Both the position numbers and the translations under genes were made by a program. DNA of 64,000 nt. It comes from Candidatus Nitrotoga sp. HW29 (GTDB lineage: Bacteria > Pseudomonadota > Gammaproteobacteria > Burkholderiales > Gallionellaceae). A model generated the notes under the pieces. That model was given only the letters and a program-made list of their open reading frames with translations, made no database searches and was not told the DNA's origin. Below are positions 55,593 to 64,000 of the stretch, one piece after another; the stretch's first letter is position 1, and every line of letters starts with the position of its first letter. The stretch lies in the NCBI RefSeq assembly GCF_924101635.2, contig NZ_CAKMAA020000012.1, positions 17,992 to 81,991 of the forward strand, in the 5' to 3' direction.

Positions 55593-56728
55593 GCAGTAAA
55601 TTCGCTGGCAATATTGTCGAAGTAAGCGCGCATTACATTATGGTAGTGCGTATGCTGCATCAAAAAAGAATCATGTCCATGCGTCGAGGTAATCTCAGCG
55701 TAGCTAACTTTAAGGCGGTTATGAAGCAGTGACTTGACGATGGCGCGCGAACGTTCTGGTGCAAAACGCCAGTCGGTGGTAAATGACACAACTAAAAAAT
55801 TTGCACGCGCAACGGCGAAAGCTTTATTCAGGTCATCGTTGTATTCGCGGGCTGGATCAAAATAATCCAATGCCTTGGTCATAAGCAAATAGGAGTTGGC
55901 GTCAAAATAGGCGGCGAACTTGTCGCCTTGATAGCGCAGGTAAGACTCGATTTCGAAATCGATATCATAGCTGTAGCTATACTTGTCGGAGCGCAACCCA
56001 CGCCCGAATTTATCCGCCATCGCATCGTTGGAAAGATAGGTGATATGTCCCAGCATGCGCGCCAAGCGTAAGCCACGCGTAGGGACTACGCCGTGTTCGT
56101 AATAATCACCGCCGTAGAAATCAGGGTCAGTCAAAATCGCATTGCGTGCCACATCATTGAACGCGATATTCTGTGCAGTAAGGCGAGGTGCCGAGGCAAT
56201 CGCCAGTACATGGCGCACGCGTTCAGGATATGCCAGTGACCACTGCAACGCTTGCATTCCGCCCAGACTGCCGCCAATCACTGCAGCAAATTGATTAATA
56301 CCGAGTTTATCGGCCAACTGAGCCTGCGATTTCACCCAGTCTTCCACTGTCACGATGGGAAAGCTTGCACCATAAGGTTTACCGGTTTCCGGGTTGAGAC
56401 TGATGGGGCCTGTGGAACCATGGCAGCCACCAAGATTATTCAGTCCGATGACGAAAAATTTCTGCGTATCGATAGGCTTGCCGGGACCGATCATCGTGTC
56501 CCACCAGCCTATGTTTTTGGGGTCATCCGCGTAATAGCCCGCTACATGATGATGGCCGGAAAGCGCATGACAGACCAGAATGGCGTTGGATTTATCTTCG
56601 TTTAATGTGCCGTAAGTTTCATATATCAGCTCGTAACTCGGCAACACAGCCCCGCTTTTACATGCAAAAGGGGTGTCGAACTGTGCGTGTTGGGCACTAA
56701 CGATGCCGATGCTATTGGATGCGTTCAA
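55589..56728 (-). CDS. metX: homoserine O-acyltransferase MetX
   Basis: A 379-residue alpha/beta hydrolase fold enzyme that acylates homoserine in methionine synthesis. It has the nucleophile elbow [10 protein letters not shown] (Ser), the catalytic Asp in the C-terminal part ([11 protein letters not shown] region) and His in STHGHDSFL. Members paired with metW often use succinyl-CoA; sequence alone does not settle acetyl versus succinyl here. The start is TTG at 56728, with aagga seven bases upstream. A SAM-II riboswitch and terminator precede it. Confidence 0.93.
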   Translation of the reverse strand: MNASNSIGIVSAQHAQFDTPFACKSGAVLPSYELIYETYGTLNEDKSNAILVCHALSGHHHVAGYYADDPKNIGWWDTMIGPGKPIDTQKFFVIGLNNLGGCHGSTGPISLNPETGKPYGASFPIVTVEDWVKSQAQLADKLGINQFAAVIGGSLGGMQALQWSLAYPERVRHVLAIASAPRLTAQNIAFNDVARNAILTDPDFYGGDYYEHGVVPTRGLRLARMLGHITYLSNDAMADKFGRGLRSDKYSYSYDIDFEIESYLRYQGDKFAAYFDANSYLLMTKALDYFDPAREYNDDLNKAFAVARANFLVVSFTTDWRFAPERSRAIVKSLLHNRLKVSYAEITSTHGHDSFLMQHTHYHNVMRAYFDNIASEFTA

Positions 56729-56740
56729 TTAAGAATCCTT

Positions 56741-56776
56741 AAAAACAAAACCCGTTCAGCTTGAGCGGAGCGGGTT
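56741..56776 (-). terminator. Rho-independent terminator in metX leader
   Basis: On the minus strand aacccg pairs with cgggtt around a loop that adds a few further pairs, followed by ttttgttttt. It lies between the SAM-II aptamer and the metX start, where SAM-induced termination would act. Confidence 0.7.
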
Positions 56777-56777
56777 G

Positions 56778-56838
56778 CTTCGCTTTAGCTGGAATTTTTT
56801 AAGTGCCCCGCAAGCTGATGTCAAATCGGCACTGGTAT
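56778..56838 (-). promoter_or_regulatory. SAM-II (SAM-alpha) riboswitch
   Basis: Read on the minus strand: gtgcc, then gatttga, a spacer, gcttgc, gggcac closing the P1 stem with gtgcc, acttaaaaaa, and agctaaag. This order of stem, GAUUUG loop, CUUGC, A-rich linker and AGCUAAA pseudoknot strand matches the compact SAM-II class. SAM binding should reduce metX expression. It sits upstream of metX, as SAM-II does in alphaproteobacteria, where the class was mainly found. Confidence 0.85.
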
Positions 56839-57051
56839 GTAGTTTCCGTGTTTTGCGCGGGACTGTCAATTTCGTTACACGGTTAAATGCGCGGCCTGCC
56901 TCATTCTTTCATTTTTCCCATATAAAAAAACAGATATGCAATTAAGAATTAATTGGTTCACGCAGAAAAAGAATCTCTCCAGAATGCACACTTCGCTCAT
57001 AAACACTCGCGGCAAATTTGTTAATGGGCTCCAACTTTAAAGGAAATTCAA
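56839..57051. other. promoter region for metX and sbp
   Basis: The spacer between divergent metX and sbp has AT-rich stretches, but I cannot pick one -35/-10 pair with confidence. Confidence 0.3.
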
Positions 57052-58059
57052 GTGAATAAAATTATTATCACATCGACACTGGCATTGCTATTCACCACGT
57101 TGAGTCCGCTCGTCCTCGCGGCAAATATCAAGTTGTTGAACGTCTCTTACGATCCAACGCGCGAGCTTTACCAGGAATTTAATGAAGTATTTATCAAGCA
57201 CTGGAAGGCACAGACCGGTGATGATGTTACTATCAAGCAATCACATGGCGGTTCGGGTAAGCAAGCCCGCGCCATTATCGATGGTTTGGAAGCAGACGTG
57301 GCGACATTGGCTCTGGCTTACGATGTGGACGTAATTCAAACCAAGGCCGGTTTAATTCCGGCTAACTGGCAAACGCGCTTGAAACACAATAGCTCGCCTT
57401 ATACCTCCACCGTCGTGTTTCTGGTACGCAAGGGCAATCCAAAAAAAATTCGCGACTGGGATGATCTGATTAAACCCGGTGTATCTGTCATTACGCCTAA
57501 CCCTAAAACTTCAGGGGGCGCGCGTTGGAATTATCTTGCAGCGTGGGGATATGCGTTAAAAAAGAATGGCAACAATCCGGCCAAAGCCAAAGAGTTTGTC
57601 GGCAAATTGTTCGCCAATGTGCCTGTATTAGATTCGGGTGCCCGTGGTTCCACAACTACATTTGTTGAGCGCGGAATTGGCGACGTATTGCTGGCCTGGG
57701 AAAACGAAGCTTCCCTTGCTGTCAAGGAACTGGGGCCGGATAAATTTGACATCGTGGCACCTTCGTTGAGCATTCTGGCTGAGCCTCCTGTTACTGTTGT
57801 TGACAAGAACGTTACCAGACATGGCACGCGTAAAGTGGCGGAGGCTTATTTGAACTATCTCTATACCCCTGAAGGCCAGGAAATCGCCGCCAAAAATTAC
57901 TATCGCCCTACGGATGAAAAAGTGGCCGCGAAATACGCCAAACAGTTCCCGAAACTAAACCTCATTACCATCGATGGGGAGTTTGGGGGGTGGAGCAAAG
58001 CGCAAAAGGAGCACTTTGCTGACGGGGGTGTATTCGATCAGATTTATTCTAAGAAGTAA
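57052..58059 (+). CDS. sbp: periplasmic sulfate-binding protein
   Basis: A 335-residue periplasmic binding protein with a signal peptide ending LVLA near residue 23. Motifs [43 protein letters not shown] and [19 protein letters not shown] are those of Sbp/CysP. It should deliver sulfate to CysTWA, encoded 24 kb away at 30650-33368. GTG start at 57052 with aaagga upstream. It is followed by three co-oriented genes at 58153, 58502 and 58801. Confidence 0.92.
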   Translation: MNKIIITSTLALLFTTLSPLVLAANIKLLNVSYDPTRELYQEFNEVFIKHWKAQTGDDVTIKQSHGGSGKQARAIIDGLEADVATLALAYDVDVIQTKAGLIPANWQTRLKHNSSPYTSTVVFLVRKGNPKKIRDWDDLIKPGVSVITPNPKTSGGARWNYLAAWGYALKKNGNNPAKAKEFVGKLFANVPVLDSGARGSTTTFVERGIGDVLLAWENEASLAVKELGPDKFDIVAPSLSILAEPPVTVVDKNVTRHGTRKVAEAYLNYLYTPEGQEIAAKNYYRPTDEKVAAKYAKQFPKLNLITIDGEFGGWSKAQKEHFADGGVFDQIYSKK

Positions 58060-58152
58060 CGGTAATGTATATCTGGCTGATTTGTTGAATGTGTTGTTTT
58101 GTTAATTTCAATTTTCAGAAATTAATTTCTCATTAATCTTAAGGAGTAATTC

Positions 58153-58407
58153 ATGGACACATACAACAAAGACGAATTGGCCACTCAAGCGATAAACACC
58201 AACAGTGAATTGAATAATTATCAAAATGTCCTTCAATTCGTAATCGAGATCGATCAGAAAGAGTATTTGAATGTTGATGCGGTATTGCAACAGTTGAATG
58301 GTTATTCGAACAGCCTGCTGCTCTACGAAATTCGGGCGGGCATCAATGCAATAACAGCTGCGCGATCTCAGCTGGCCATTAGTTGGGAACACGCCTGGCT
58401 AAATTAG
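58153..58407 (+). CDS. small hypothetical protein, 84 residues
   Basis: A hydrophilic, probably helical protein starting MDTYNKDELATQAINTNSEL, with a strong aaggag site. No motif that I know. It lies between sbp and the Mop gene on the same strand, so it may take part in anion handling, but this is position only. Confidence 0.55.
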   Translation: MDTYNKDELATQAINTNSELNNYQNVLQFVIEIDQKEYLNVDAVLQQLNGYSNSLLLYEIRAGINAITAARSQLAISWEHAWLN

Positions 58408-58501
58408 CAAGCCTCTTGCTGAGGCAAATACGAATGTAACGATGTTTGATATCAGGATCGATATACAGTCGGTTAAATATGACCAATATTCCGGAGGAAG
58501 A

Positions 58502-58717
58502 ATGACCATTAAAGCAATTAACACAAGGAATCAATTCAAGGGCAAGATAATTGAAATCGTAACCGGATCTGTAGTGTCGGAAATCGTGGTAGGTACGCCA
58601 TTTGGCACGGTAACTTCAATTGTTACCACTCGTTCAATTAATGAGCTGGAGTTGAGTATTGGTTCAGATGTGGTGGCATTAGTGAAATCCACCGAAGTAT
58701 CAATTGCAAAATTATAG
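58502..58717 (+). CDS. molybdopterin/molybdate-binding Mop (TOBE) protein
   Basis: A 71-residue single-domain molbindin that binds molybdate or tungstate oxyanions as an oligomer. It starts MTIKAINTRNQFKGKIIEIV and has the turn VGTPFGTVTSIVTTRS, then LSIGSDVVALVKSTEVSIAK near the end. The ATG at 58502 has ggagga seven bases upstream and is preferred over an in-frame codon at 58442. It may buffer molybdate that enters with sulfate. Confidence 0.85.
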   Translation: MTIKAINTRNQFKGKIIEIVTGSVVSEIVVGTPFGTVTSIVTTRSINELELSIGSDVVALVKSTEVSIAKL

Positions 58718-58800
58718 CCGGAAGAATGAGATAAACAATCGAGGATTGTTTGCAGACTGGCCGGATTATTAAATCTCCCATAATTTTAAGGAATTTCTGA

Positions 58801-60447
58801 ATGAAAGCATTGCGGTTACACAAGAAAAAAACTTCCCGATTACGGGTAGTCGCTAGCCTGTTGGCTGGTACTGTATTGATAACGCCAGTTATCGCCTTTG
58901 CGCAGGCAAATGAGCAGGAATTAAGCCAGCAGCAAGCCGAAGAATTGGACCAAAAAAGACGTATATCAGAACGATTACAGGAGATAGAAAAGGAAAATGC
59001 TGCTTTAAAAATTAAAGAGTCGTTCAAAGCGGAAGCATCAAATACTACGGCTGCAACCCCCAGCTATTATGTTCCTATTCGTAGTTATGGGTTGCAGCGT
59101 GAAACTGAACCCCCTCGCTATGTCAGACAACTTAACAAGACATGGCTGAACGATATAGAAGGCTTGAACAATGTGGACTGGGTGGATTTGGGCCTGGAAT
59201 CTCGAATTCGCTATGAATATCGTGACAATGACTTTAGACGTAATAAGGATGTTTTGGATGAACCATTTTTACTTCGTACACGTTTATATGCGGCGATTAA
59301 AAGTAAATTTGACCCATTCCGCGCCACCATTGAACTCCAAGACTCTCGACGATTTAACAGCGTATTTGCACCAGATAATCGGGATTTCAATAAAGCTGAT
59401 GTAATTCAGGGATATGGAGAGCTGTATTTTAAAGATGCGCTAGGTAAAGATGATTTGGGTAACGATAGACCTATCAGCGTTAAAGTTGGCCGCATGGCGT
59501 TCGAGTTAACAGACAGGCGTCTTATTGCACGCAATGAATGGCGCAATACAACGAATTCTTTTCAAGGTTTACGGGCAACCTTAGGTCAGCAAAAAAGCGA
59601 TTGGCAAGCAGATTTATTCGCGTTGCAGCCATTAGTCCGCTTGATAGATCAAGTGGATAAAGCCGATCAAGCACAATGGCTCTATGGCGCTATCGGAGAT
59701 TGGCGCAAATGGTCAAGAATTATTACGCTTCAACCCTATTATTACTTGCTTCAACAAAATGGTGGCAAAGTTAAATATGCTTCGGATGGGGCGCTTGCTA
59801 CTGCCAGCGCCCGCAAAAACCGCGAAATCCACACTGCTGGTTTACGTGGTTATGGTGTGATAGGCAATACCGGCTTGGATTATGACCTTAATTATGCCAA
59901 GCAATGGGGTGATGATGGAGGACTTGATCACGATGCTTACGCCTACAACCTGGAAGCAGGCTATACCGCCGAACATGTATGGAAGCCTCGCCTGAGTGCT
60001 AGTGTTGGTTTTGCCAGCGGTGATAAAAATGCAACAGACCGTTCAAGTCAACGTTTTGAGCGCTTATTCGGCTTTGCCAGGCCGTGGTCCAATAATGACT
60101 ATATTCAGATGGAAAATATCCACGCCTCTAAGGTTCGCGTTGAGCTTAATCCTACCAGTAAATTAAAAATTGACTTTGGATATAACTGGTATGAGTTAGC
60201 CAGTGCCACTGACCGCTGGAATGGTGGAGCTAACCTGCGCGATACCACGGGTAAAAGTGGCAAAAATATAGGTGAAGAGTTCGATATTCGCGTGCGATAT
60301 CCAATTAGCAAATATATAGGGCTTAATGTGGGTTATGCATACTTCATGGCAGGTGATTTTACTAAAAAGACATCTCAGCTAGTACAGTCCGGGCGTAAAG
60401 ATAACTCAAGTTTTTTGTATGTTGAGACTTCACTCTATGCCTTTTAG
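58801..60447 (+). CDS. outer-membrane porin, alginate-export family
   Basis: A 548-residue beta-barrel protein. A signal peptide (to about residue 38, PVIAFAQA) is followed by a coiled-coil stretch (EQELSQQQAEELDQKRR), then a domain with RIRYEYRDNDF, FLLRTRLYAAIK, GYGELYF, VKVGRMAF and aromatic-ending strands to the C-terminal F. This matches the alginate_export (AlgE-like) family. Most members outside Pseudomonas are not tied to alginate; given the neighbours, passage of small anions is possible. Ribosome site aaggaa. Confidence 0.8.
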   Translation: MKALRLHKKKTSRLRVVASLLAGTVLITPVIAFAQANEQELSQQQAEELDQKRRISERLQEIEKENAALKIKESFKAEASNTTAATPSYYVPIRSYGLQRETEPPRYVRQLNKTWLNDIEGLNNVDWVDLGLESRIRYEYRDNDFRRNKDVLDEPFLLRTRLYAAIKSKFDPFRATIELQDSRRFNSVFAPDNRDFNKADVIQGYGELYFKDALGKDDLGNDRPISVKVGRMAFELTDRRLIARNEWRNTTNSFQGLRATLGQQKSDWQADLFALQPLVRLIDQVDKADQAQWLYGAIGDWRKWSRIITLQPYYYLLQQNGGKVKYASDGALATASARKNREIHTAGLRGYGVIGNTGLDYDLNYAKQWGDDGGLDHDAYAYNLEAGYTAEHVWKPRLSASVGFASGDKNATDRSSQRFERLFGFARPWSNNDYIQMENIHASKVRVELNPTSKLKIDFGYNWYELASATDRWNGGANLRDTTGKSGKNIGEEFDIRVRYPISKYIGLNVGYAYFMAGDFTKKTSQLVQSGRKDNSSFLYVETSLYAF

Positions 60448-60682
60448 AACGGTAATTATATGTACCGGTACTTGTGGTTAGCAGTGTCGTTAAATTTATT
60501 TCGTGCCGAAAGTAAATTACGCGAGGGAACTGGAAGTCCAGTTCAATGTGTTTTATGAATGAAGTTGAACGCAGCGATTTTAATGTTGTACCTTGCGTTA
60601 TCCGTTATTGTGTGAGACTGGTTCGGAAATATAATAGAAAAATTATTAATGGTGACTGCGTATCCTGAATAAATGCCCTACA

Positions 60683-61036
60683 TTATTTTTTTAACATATT
60701 TTTAAGGTCTGCGAAAGGATTAAAGGTAGCCAGGGTTTCCGGGTTTTTATCATCGGAGCGACCCACTGAGTCTTTAATCCGCGAGTGTTCATTTTCATGG
60801 CAATAGGTACATAAAAGCTCCCAGTTGCTACCATCCGGGGGATTATGGTCATGGTTGTTATTCTTGTGGTGGACTTCTAATAACTGAAGATTTTCGCGGG
60901 TGAAGGTACGGGCGCAGCGACCGCAGACCCAAGGATACATTTTGAGTGCTTGCTCGCGATATCCCATGGCACGTTTTTCTGCATTTTGACGTGCATCCAG
61001 CACGATTTTGTCCAGCTTACTATTCTTTAGCGTCAT
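60683..61036 (-). CDS. yajD: HNH nuclease, YajD family
   Basis: A 117-residue HNH protein. Zinc cysteines CGRC and CTYC flank the catalytic LEVHHKNNNHDHNPPD and the final CHENEHSR. Length and order match E. coli YajD, an HNH nuclease of uncertain role. It stands alone, with about 235 bases of unremarkable sequence between it and the porin. Confidence 0.88.
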   Translation of the reverse strand: MTLKNSKLDKIVLDARQNAEKRAMGYREQALKMYPWVCGRCARTFTRENLQLLEVHHKNNNHDHNPPDGSNWELLCTYCHENEHSRIKDSVGRSDDKNPETLATFNPFADLKNMLKK

Positions 61037-61273
61037 AAGTATTCTTCAATAAATGGGATGTAATACGTACTATGGTGAGTTCAGTAGTCCACCAAATTAG
61101 AGAATGTTTATTATAAGAAGAAATTATTCCAATAATCAAAAGATGCCAGTAATAAAAATTGAAGGTAATATTGATACCTTACTCTATTGGTTGCTTAAAT
61201 GATCGTTATTTGTGTCAGCAACATATTGTTCTATATATTTTTTACACTAACCAAAAAATTTTATGAGGGAATC

Positions 61274-61702
61274 ATGAAACGTTTTAAATATTATCTTTCA
61301 ACTCGGATCATGATGGCTGTATCCACTTTTCTAACTATCGCTATTTTTAGCCAAGCAGCTCAAGCAGTTTGCAATGAGTGCGGTACGGTCACAGATGTGA
61401 AAACCGTAAAAATAGAGGGGCAGGGAAGCGGTATCGGAGCTGTCACGGGTGGTGTCTTGGGTGGTGTGGCAGGTCACCAAGTGGGAGGGGGAAGAGGTCA
61501 AGATTTAGCGACTATTGGAGGGCTTGTAGGAGGCGCTTATGTCGGTCATCAGGTGGAGAAAAAATCAAAATCTGGAATCAGGTATCACGTTTTTGTAGAG
61601 ATGGAGGACGGCTCCAGCAAAACTTTCAAGTATTCTTCGAAAACTAGCTATCAGGTAGGAGATCGTGTCAAGGTGAAGAATGGCAAGCTGGTTCGAGCTT
61701 AA
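61274..61702 (+). CDS. glycine zipper 2TM domain outer-membrane protein
   Basis: A 142-residue protein. The ATG at 61274 (with gaggg upstream) starts a signal peptide ending AAQA near residue 32. The mature part begins VCNECG, then has a glycine zipper (GIGAVTGGVLGGVAGHQVGG, followed by GLVGGAYVGHQVEKK) and a small C-terminal beta domain. It resembles SlyB/17 kDa surface antigen proteins. An earlier in-frame codon at 61199 would destroy the signal peptide position. Confidence 0.82.
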   Translation: MKRFKYYLSTRIMMAVSTFLTIAIFSQAAQAVCNECGTVTDVKTVKIEGQGSGIGAVTGGVLGGVAGHQVGGGRGQDLATIGGLVGGAYVGHQVEKKSKSGIRYHVFVEMEDGSSKTFKYSSKTSYQVGDRVKVKNGKLVRA

Positions 61703-61778
61703 AAATTGCTTGAAGGATGTTTTTGTATGGAACCCGGAAACTTATTTCATCGTTCAATAGTACTGACTGTCGTCAAGT

Positions 61779-62036
61779 TTACGATCGGCGCATCCAGCAA
61801 AGCTCGTTCAGTTGGAATATTTCCTGCCACGCCTCATCCGGGAAGCCGTCTCGATTTAGTCTGCCACCACCACGACCATTGGGTTGCAACAGGTCGGTGA
61901 AATAGGCTTCGCAATGCGGTGAATTCCAGAGTTCAATAATTTTATTGAGTACATGGGGAAACCGTTTTTCAAGCATTTGCGGGTATGCATTGGGTAAACA
62001 ATTGAGTGTTTCCATGACGATTTCTTTATCAAACAT
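61779..62036 (-). CDS. hypothetical protein, 85 residues
   Basis: Starts MFDKEIVMETLNCLPN with a good ribosome site (aggtg). It contains WNSPHCEAYFTDLLQPNGRG, then GRLNRDGFPDEAWQEIF. Composition and codon pattern look like a real small protein. I do not know a family function. Convergent with the glycine-zipper gene. Confidence 0.6.
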   Translation of the reverse strand: MFDKEIVMETLNCLPNAYPQMLEKRFPHVLNKIIELWNSPHCEAYFTDLLQPNGRGGGRLNRDGFPDEAWQEIFQLNELCWMRRS

Positions 62037-62481
62037 TATTTCACCTTTGCATTAAATGGTTACCTTGTATATTTTACTTAGCTCAGAATAACGTATATGC
62101 CAATGTTAGAGTATGAAATACCGCTCTATTTCTTGTCTAGTTTAGCTAGATAATGTCATACCTCAAGCATTATGGTGCATCACTCGCCAAAATCACGATA
62201 TCGATAGGAACGTATGTTAGAAATGTTTCGTGAATAATTCAATATTGATTATAAATAAGTTGGTTGGAATATGTTGGGAGGTGAGCCATTTTTTCAGATG
62301 GGGCAGAGGTATTGTATTAATGCTGTTACCGGTATAATTTCGTAAATTAGGATGTTGCATTGCGGGCAATGCTGACTGGGATTCTTATAAAATCTTAATT
62401 GCAAGGAGGGCCATGCCTGTTCGTGAGAAATTTAATTTTAGTGTATGAGAATAACTGTTATTAATTAACTGAGGAAAATCT
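62037..62481. other. intergenic region, nothing recognised
   Basis: About 445 AT-rich bases before the DUF1993 gene. No ORF, tRNA or repeat stands out. Confidence 0.4.
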
Positions 62482-62997
62482 ATGGCCCCCTATATGTACA
62501 CCACGTCCGTACCCGTCTTCAAACAATTATTGAACAGTCTCAGTGTTATTTTGACCAAGGCTGAGGCATTCGCTACCGAGAAAAAATTTAAACCGACCGT
62601 GTTGCTGGATGCACGGCTATTCCCTGATATGTTTCCCTTGATTCGCCAAGTGCAAATTGCTGCTGATTTCGCCAAGAGTGTGTCAGCGCGGCTGGCGGGT
62701 GTTGAGGTACCTACGTATGATGATAATGAGCAAACCTTCGCCGAGTTACAGGAACGGATTGGCAAGACCTTATCGTTTATTGAAAGCTTAATGCCAGCAC
62801 AATTCGAAGGTAGTGAAACGCGTGAGATTGTATTGCGCCCGGGCACACCAAAAGAGAGAAAAATGGTTGGTCACACGTATCTGTCTAATTATGGTCTGCC
62901 GCAATTTTTTTTCCATGTCACTACCGCTTATGCGATCTTGCGGCATAATGGCTTGGAAATTGGTAAAGGCGATTTTATGGGTCTTGAGTCACGATAA
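62482..62997 (+). CDS. DUF1993 family protein
   Basis: A 171-residue protein matching DUF1993 (DinB-like four-helix bundle): start TTSVPVFKQLLNSLSVILTKAE, middle LLDARLFPDMFPLIRQVQIAAD, end NYGLPQFFFHVTTAYAILRHNG. Histidines near the end could bind a metal as in DinB-fold proteins. Function unknown. Good ribosome site (gaggaaa). Confidence 0.88.
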   Translation: MAPYMYTTSVPVFKQLLNSLSVILTKAEAFATEKKFKPTVLLDARLFPDMFPLIRQVQIAADFAKSVSARLAGVEVPTYDDNEQTFAELQERIGKTLSFIESLMPAQFEGSETREIVLRPGTPKERKMVGHTYLSNYGLPQFFFHVTTAYAILRHNGLEIGKGDFMGLESR

Positions 62998-63226
62998 GAA
63001 TGATCGTTCATGAGCGCTTGAAATGTGACCGGATAATCTGAAATATTTTTTGTAAACACGATTATTTGTGGTCGTACAATTCAATTGTTATCAACTAATG
63101 TTAAGGTGGGCAGGTCTCTAGTCAGAATGAGGTCACAAATATAATTGTGGGCTTACCGTATCTAATGCGGAATTTTATTGTGACTCAATTTGTTTAAATA
63201 TATTTAGACGATTCAAAAGTTAATTC
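62998..63226. other. intergenic region, nothing recognised
   Basis: AT-rich spacer between convergent genes. The only structure is the terminator listed at 63227-63257. Confidence 0.4.
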
Positions 63227-63257
63227 AAAAAAAGTGCGTCAAGGGGAACTGACGCAC
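63227..63257 (-). terminator. Rho-independent terminator of the EF-hand gene
   Basis: On the minus strand gtgcgtca and tgacgcac form a perfect 8-base stem with an 8-base loop, followed by seven Ts. It lies 41 bases after the stop of the EF-hand gene. Confidence 0.85.
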
Positions 63258-63298
63258 CAGAAGGGGAGCATTCATGAAAAAACGGAACAACACTCAGA

Positions 63299-63577
63299 TT
63301 ATTTCATAGGCATACTTTCTTTGTTGAACTCATCCGAGCTCAATTTATTGTCTTGGTTGGCATCCAGTGCTTTGAATACTTGAATGGGCATTTTATTAGT
63401 TGTGGCTTCTTCCAAACTAACAGAGCTATCATTGTTTGTGTCGTAAGCTGCCCAAGCTGGCGCACCTTCTTTTGTAACGGAATCAGCCTGAACAATGCCA
63501 ATCGTGCCAATTAACAGCATGGAAGCAAGTGCTATTGATTGGGCCGCTTTATTTTGTAAAGTTGAAGAGTAATCCAT
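63299..63577 (-). CDS. secreted EF-hand calcium-binding protein
   Basis: A 92-residue protein with a signal peptide (to about residue 31, GIVQA) and two canonical EF-hand loops: D46-E57 (DTNNDSSVSLEE) and D72-E83 (DANQDNKLSSDE). Both have acidic residues at positions 1, 5 (Asp) and 12 (Glu). It should bind Ca2+ in the periplasm; its target is unknown. It is monocistronic, with its own terminator. Confidence 0.85.
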   Translation of the reverse strand: MDYSSTLQNKAAQSIALASMLLIGTIGIVQADSVTKEGAPAWAAYDTNNDSSVSLEEATTNKMPIQVFKALDANQDNKLSSDEFNKESMPMK

Positions 63578-63932
63578 CTTTTTCCTTTTATCAGCTCAGC
63601 AATATTGCTGTACTGATAAACTAAGCATCTATCATGCCAATATTAATCAATTGCTTAAAAAACAATTGATTAATATTATATTTTGAGATTGAGACGATCT
63701 TAAGATATAGATTATTGGAATGTTTGTGTCGTTACATGGCAACAGAAAGGTTGCATAATAATTTTAACTACTTGAAATGCAGTAAATGTTACTGTCGTCG
63801 AGAGCCGACGAATTAGAAGTATCCATTTGGATATGTGAAAGTAAAAATACCAAGTTTATAAATATACCGTATACATCGTTCACGCTGAAGGCAATTCAGG
63901 TTATACGATTGAGTTGCCAAAATGAATTAAAA
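63578..63932. other. intergenic region up to IS end
   Basis: About 355 AT-rich bases with no gene that I can support. The promoter of the EF-hand gene should be here. Confidence 0.35.
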
Positions 63933-64000
63933 GGCGGATTCAACCCTGAAGTGCAACTTTTGTAAGAGAATTTAGGTGGAGAGCTGGGTTACTATCGGAG
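63933..64000 (+). repeat. IS30-like element left end, copy 2 (cut by window end)
   Basis: The last 68 bases align without gaps to 134-201, with five mismatches, in the same orientation. A transposase gene would be expected to start about 31 bases past the window end. Confidence 0.6.

Noticed and set aside
1..64000. CRISPR array, rRNA operon or prophage structural genes
   Set aside because: No regularly spaced repeats, no rRNA-like sequence and no capsid, tail or terminase genes were seen.

Overview
The window looks like a betaproteobacterial chromosome of moderate G+C, most likely order Nitrosomonadales. I base this on gene style, not on a database search: a ferrooxidans-type gshA beside a regulatory PTS, a metX-metW pair, cysTWA-cysB, a YbiT-type ABC-F protein and a midcut-by-XrtH protein. 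Most of it is an ordinary chromosomal backbone with short accessory patches and several scars of lost mobile or defence genes.

Layout. 1-2226 is the right end of an integrated element: an IS30 transposase fragment joined to a broken RelE/HigB-like toxin gene, a P4-type tyrosine integrase, and a 3' half of tRNA-Leu(UAA) that marks the right att site. 2451-11016 is backbone: rep, rlmB, rnr, an intact tRNA-Leu(CAG), cysG and an alkB-alkA repair pair. 11017-13268 is accessory: an IS-end-like scar, a midcut-by-XrtH protein, a broken fatty-acid hydroxylase/sterol desaturase gene, and an NCAQFV-containing ORF coupled to a small membrane protein. 13413-29674 holds amtB, a Nudix hydrolase, a YyaL/DUF255 protein, a very large class A penicillin-binding protein, a protein with three VanZ-like units, ybiT, gshA and a regulatory PTS (EIIA, HPr, EI). 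29697-33368 is cysB and the sulfate ABC transporter. 33842-39844 has small unknown proteins, a YafJ-type amidotransferase, ald, a HipA-like kinase/DUF3037 pair next to a restriction-gene relic, and a CDF metal exporter. 40023-53312 is a complete-looking siderophore locus with its own ECF sigma/FecR control. 53715-58059 carries ampG, metW and metX behind a SAM-II riboswitch, and the sulfate-binding protein. The rest has a Mop protein, an alginate-export-type porin, an HNH nuclease and small proteins. It ends inside a second IS30-like end.

How the genes work together. The strongest system is the siderophore locus. On one strand it reads sigma factor, anti-sigma factor, STN-containing TonB receptor, ATP-grasp ligase, NIS synthetase, MFS exporter, NIS synthetase, PLP decarboxylase, SbnG-like citrate synthase and PepSY membrane protein. 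The ligase-to-decarboxylase order is that of vibrioferrin genes pvsABCDE. The added citrate-synthase-like gene would supply the citrate core. A second theme is sulfur: CysTWA, CysB and a separately encoded Sbp import sulfate, CysG makes siroheme for sulfite reductase, MetX/MetW make methionine under SAM-II control, and GshA uses cysteine.

No CRISPR array and no rRNA operon were seen. The items most worth a second look are the siderophore locus, the HipA-like/DUF3037 pair with its relic neighbour, the SAM-II riboswitch outside its usual group, the midcut-by-XrtH protein, the three-unit VanZ protein, and the truncated defence-gene starts at 23617-23706 and 38443-38649.
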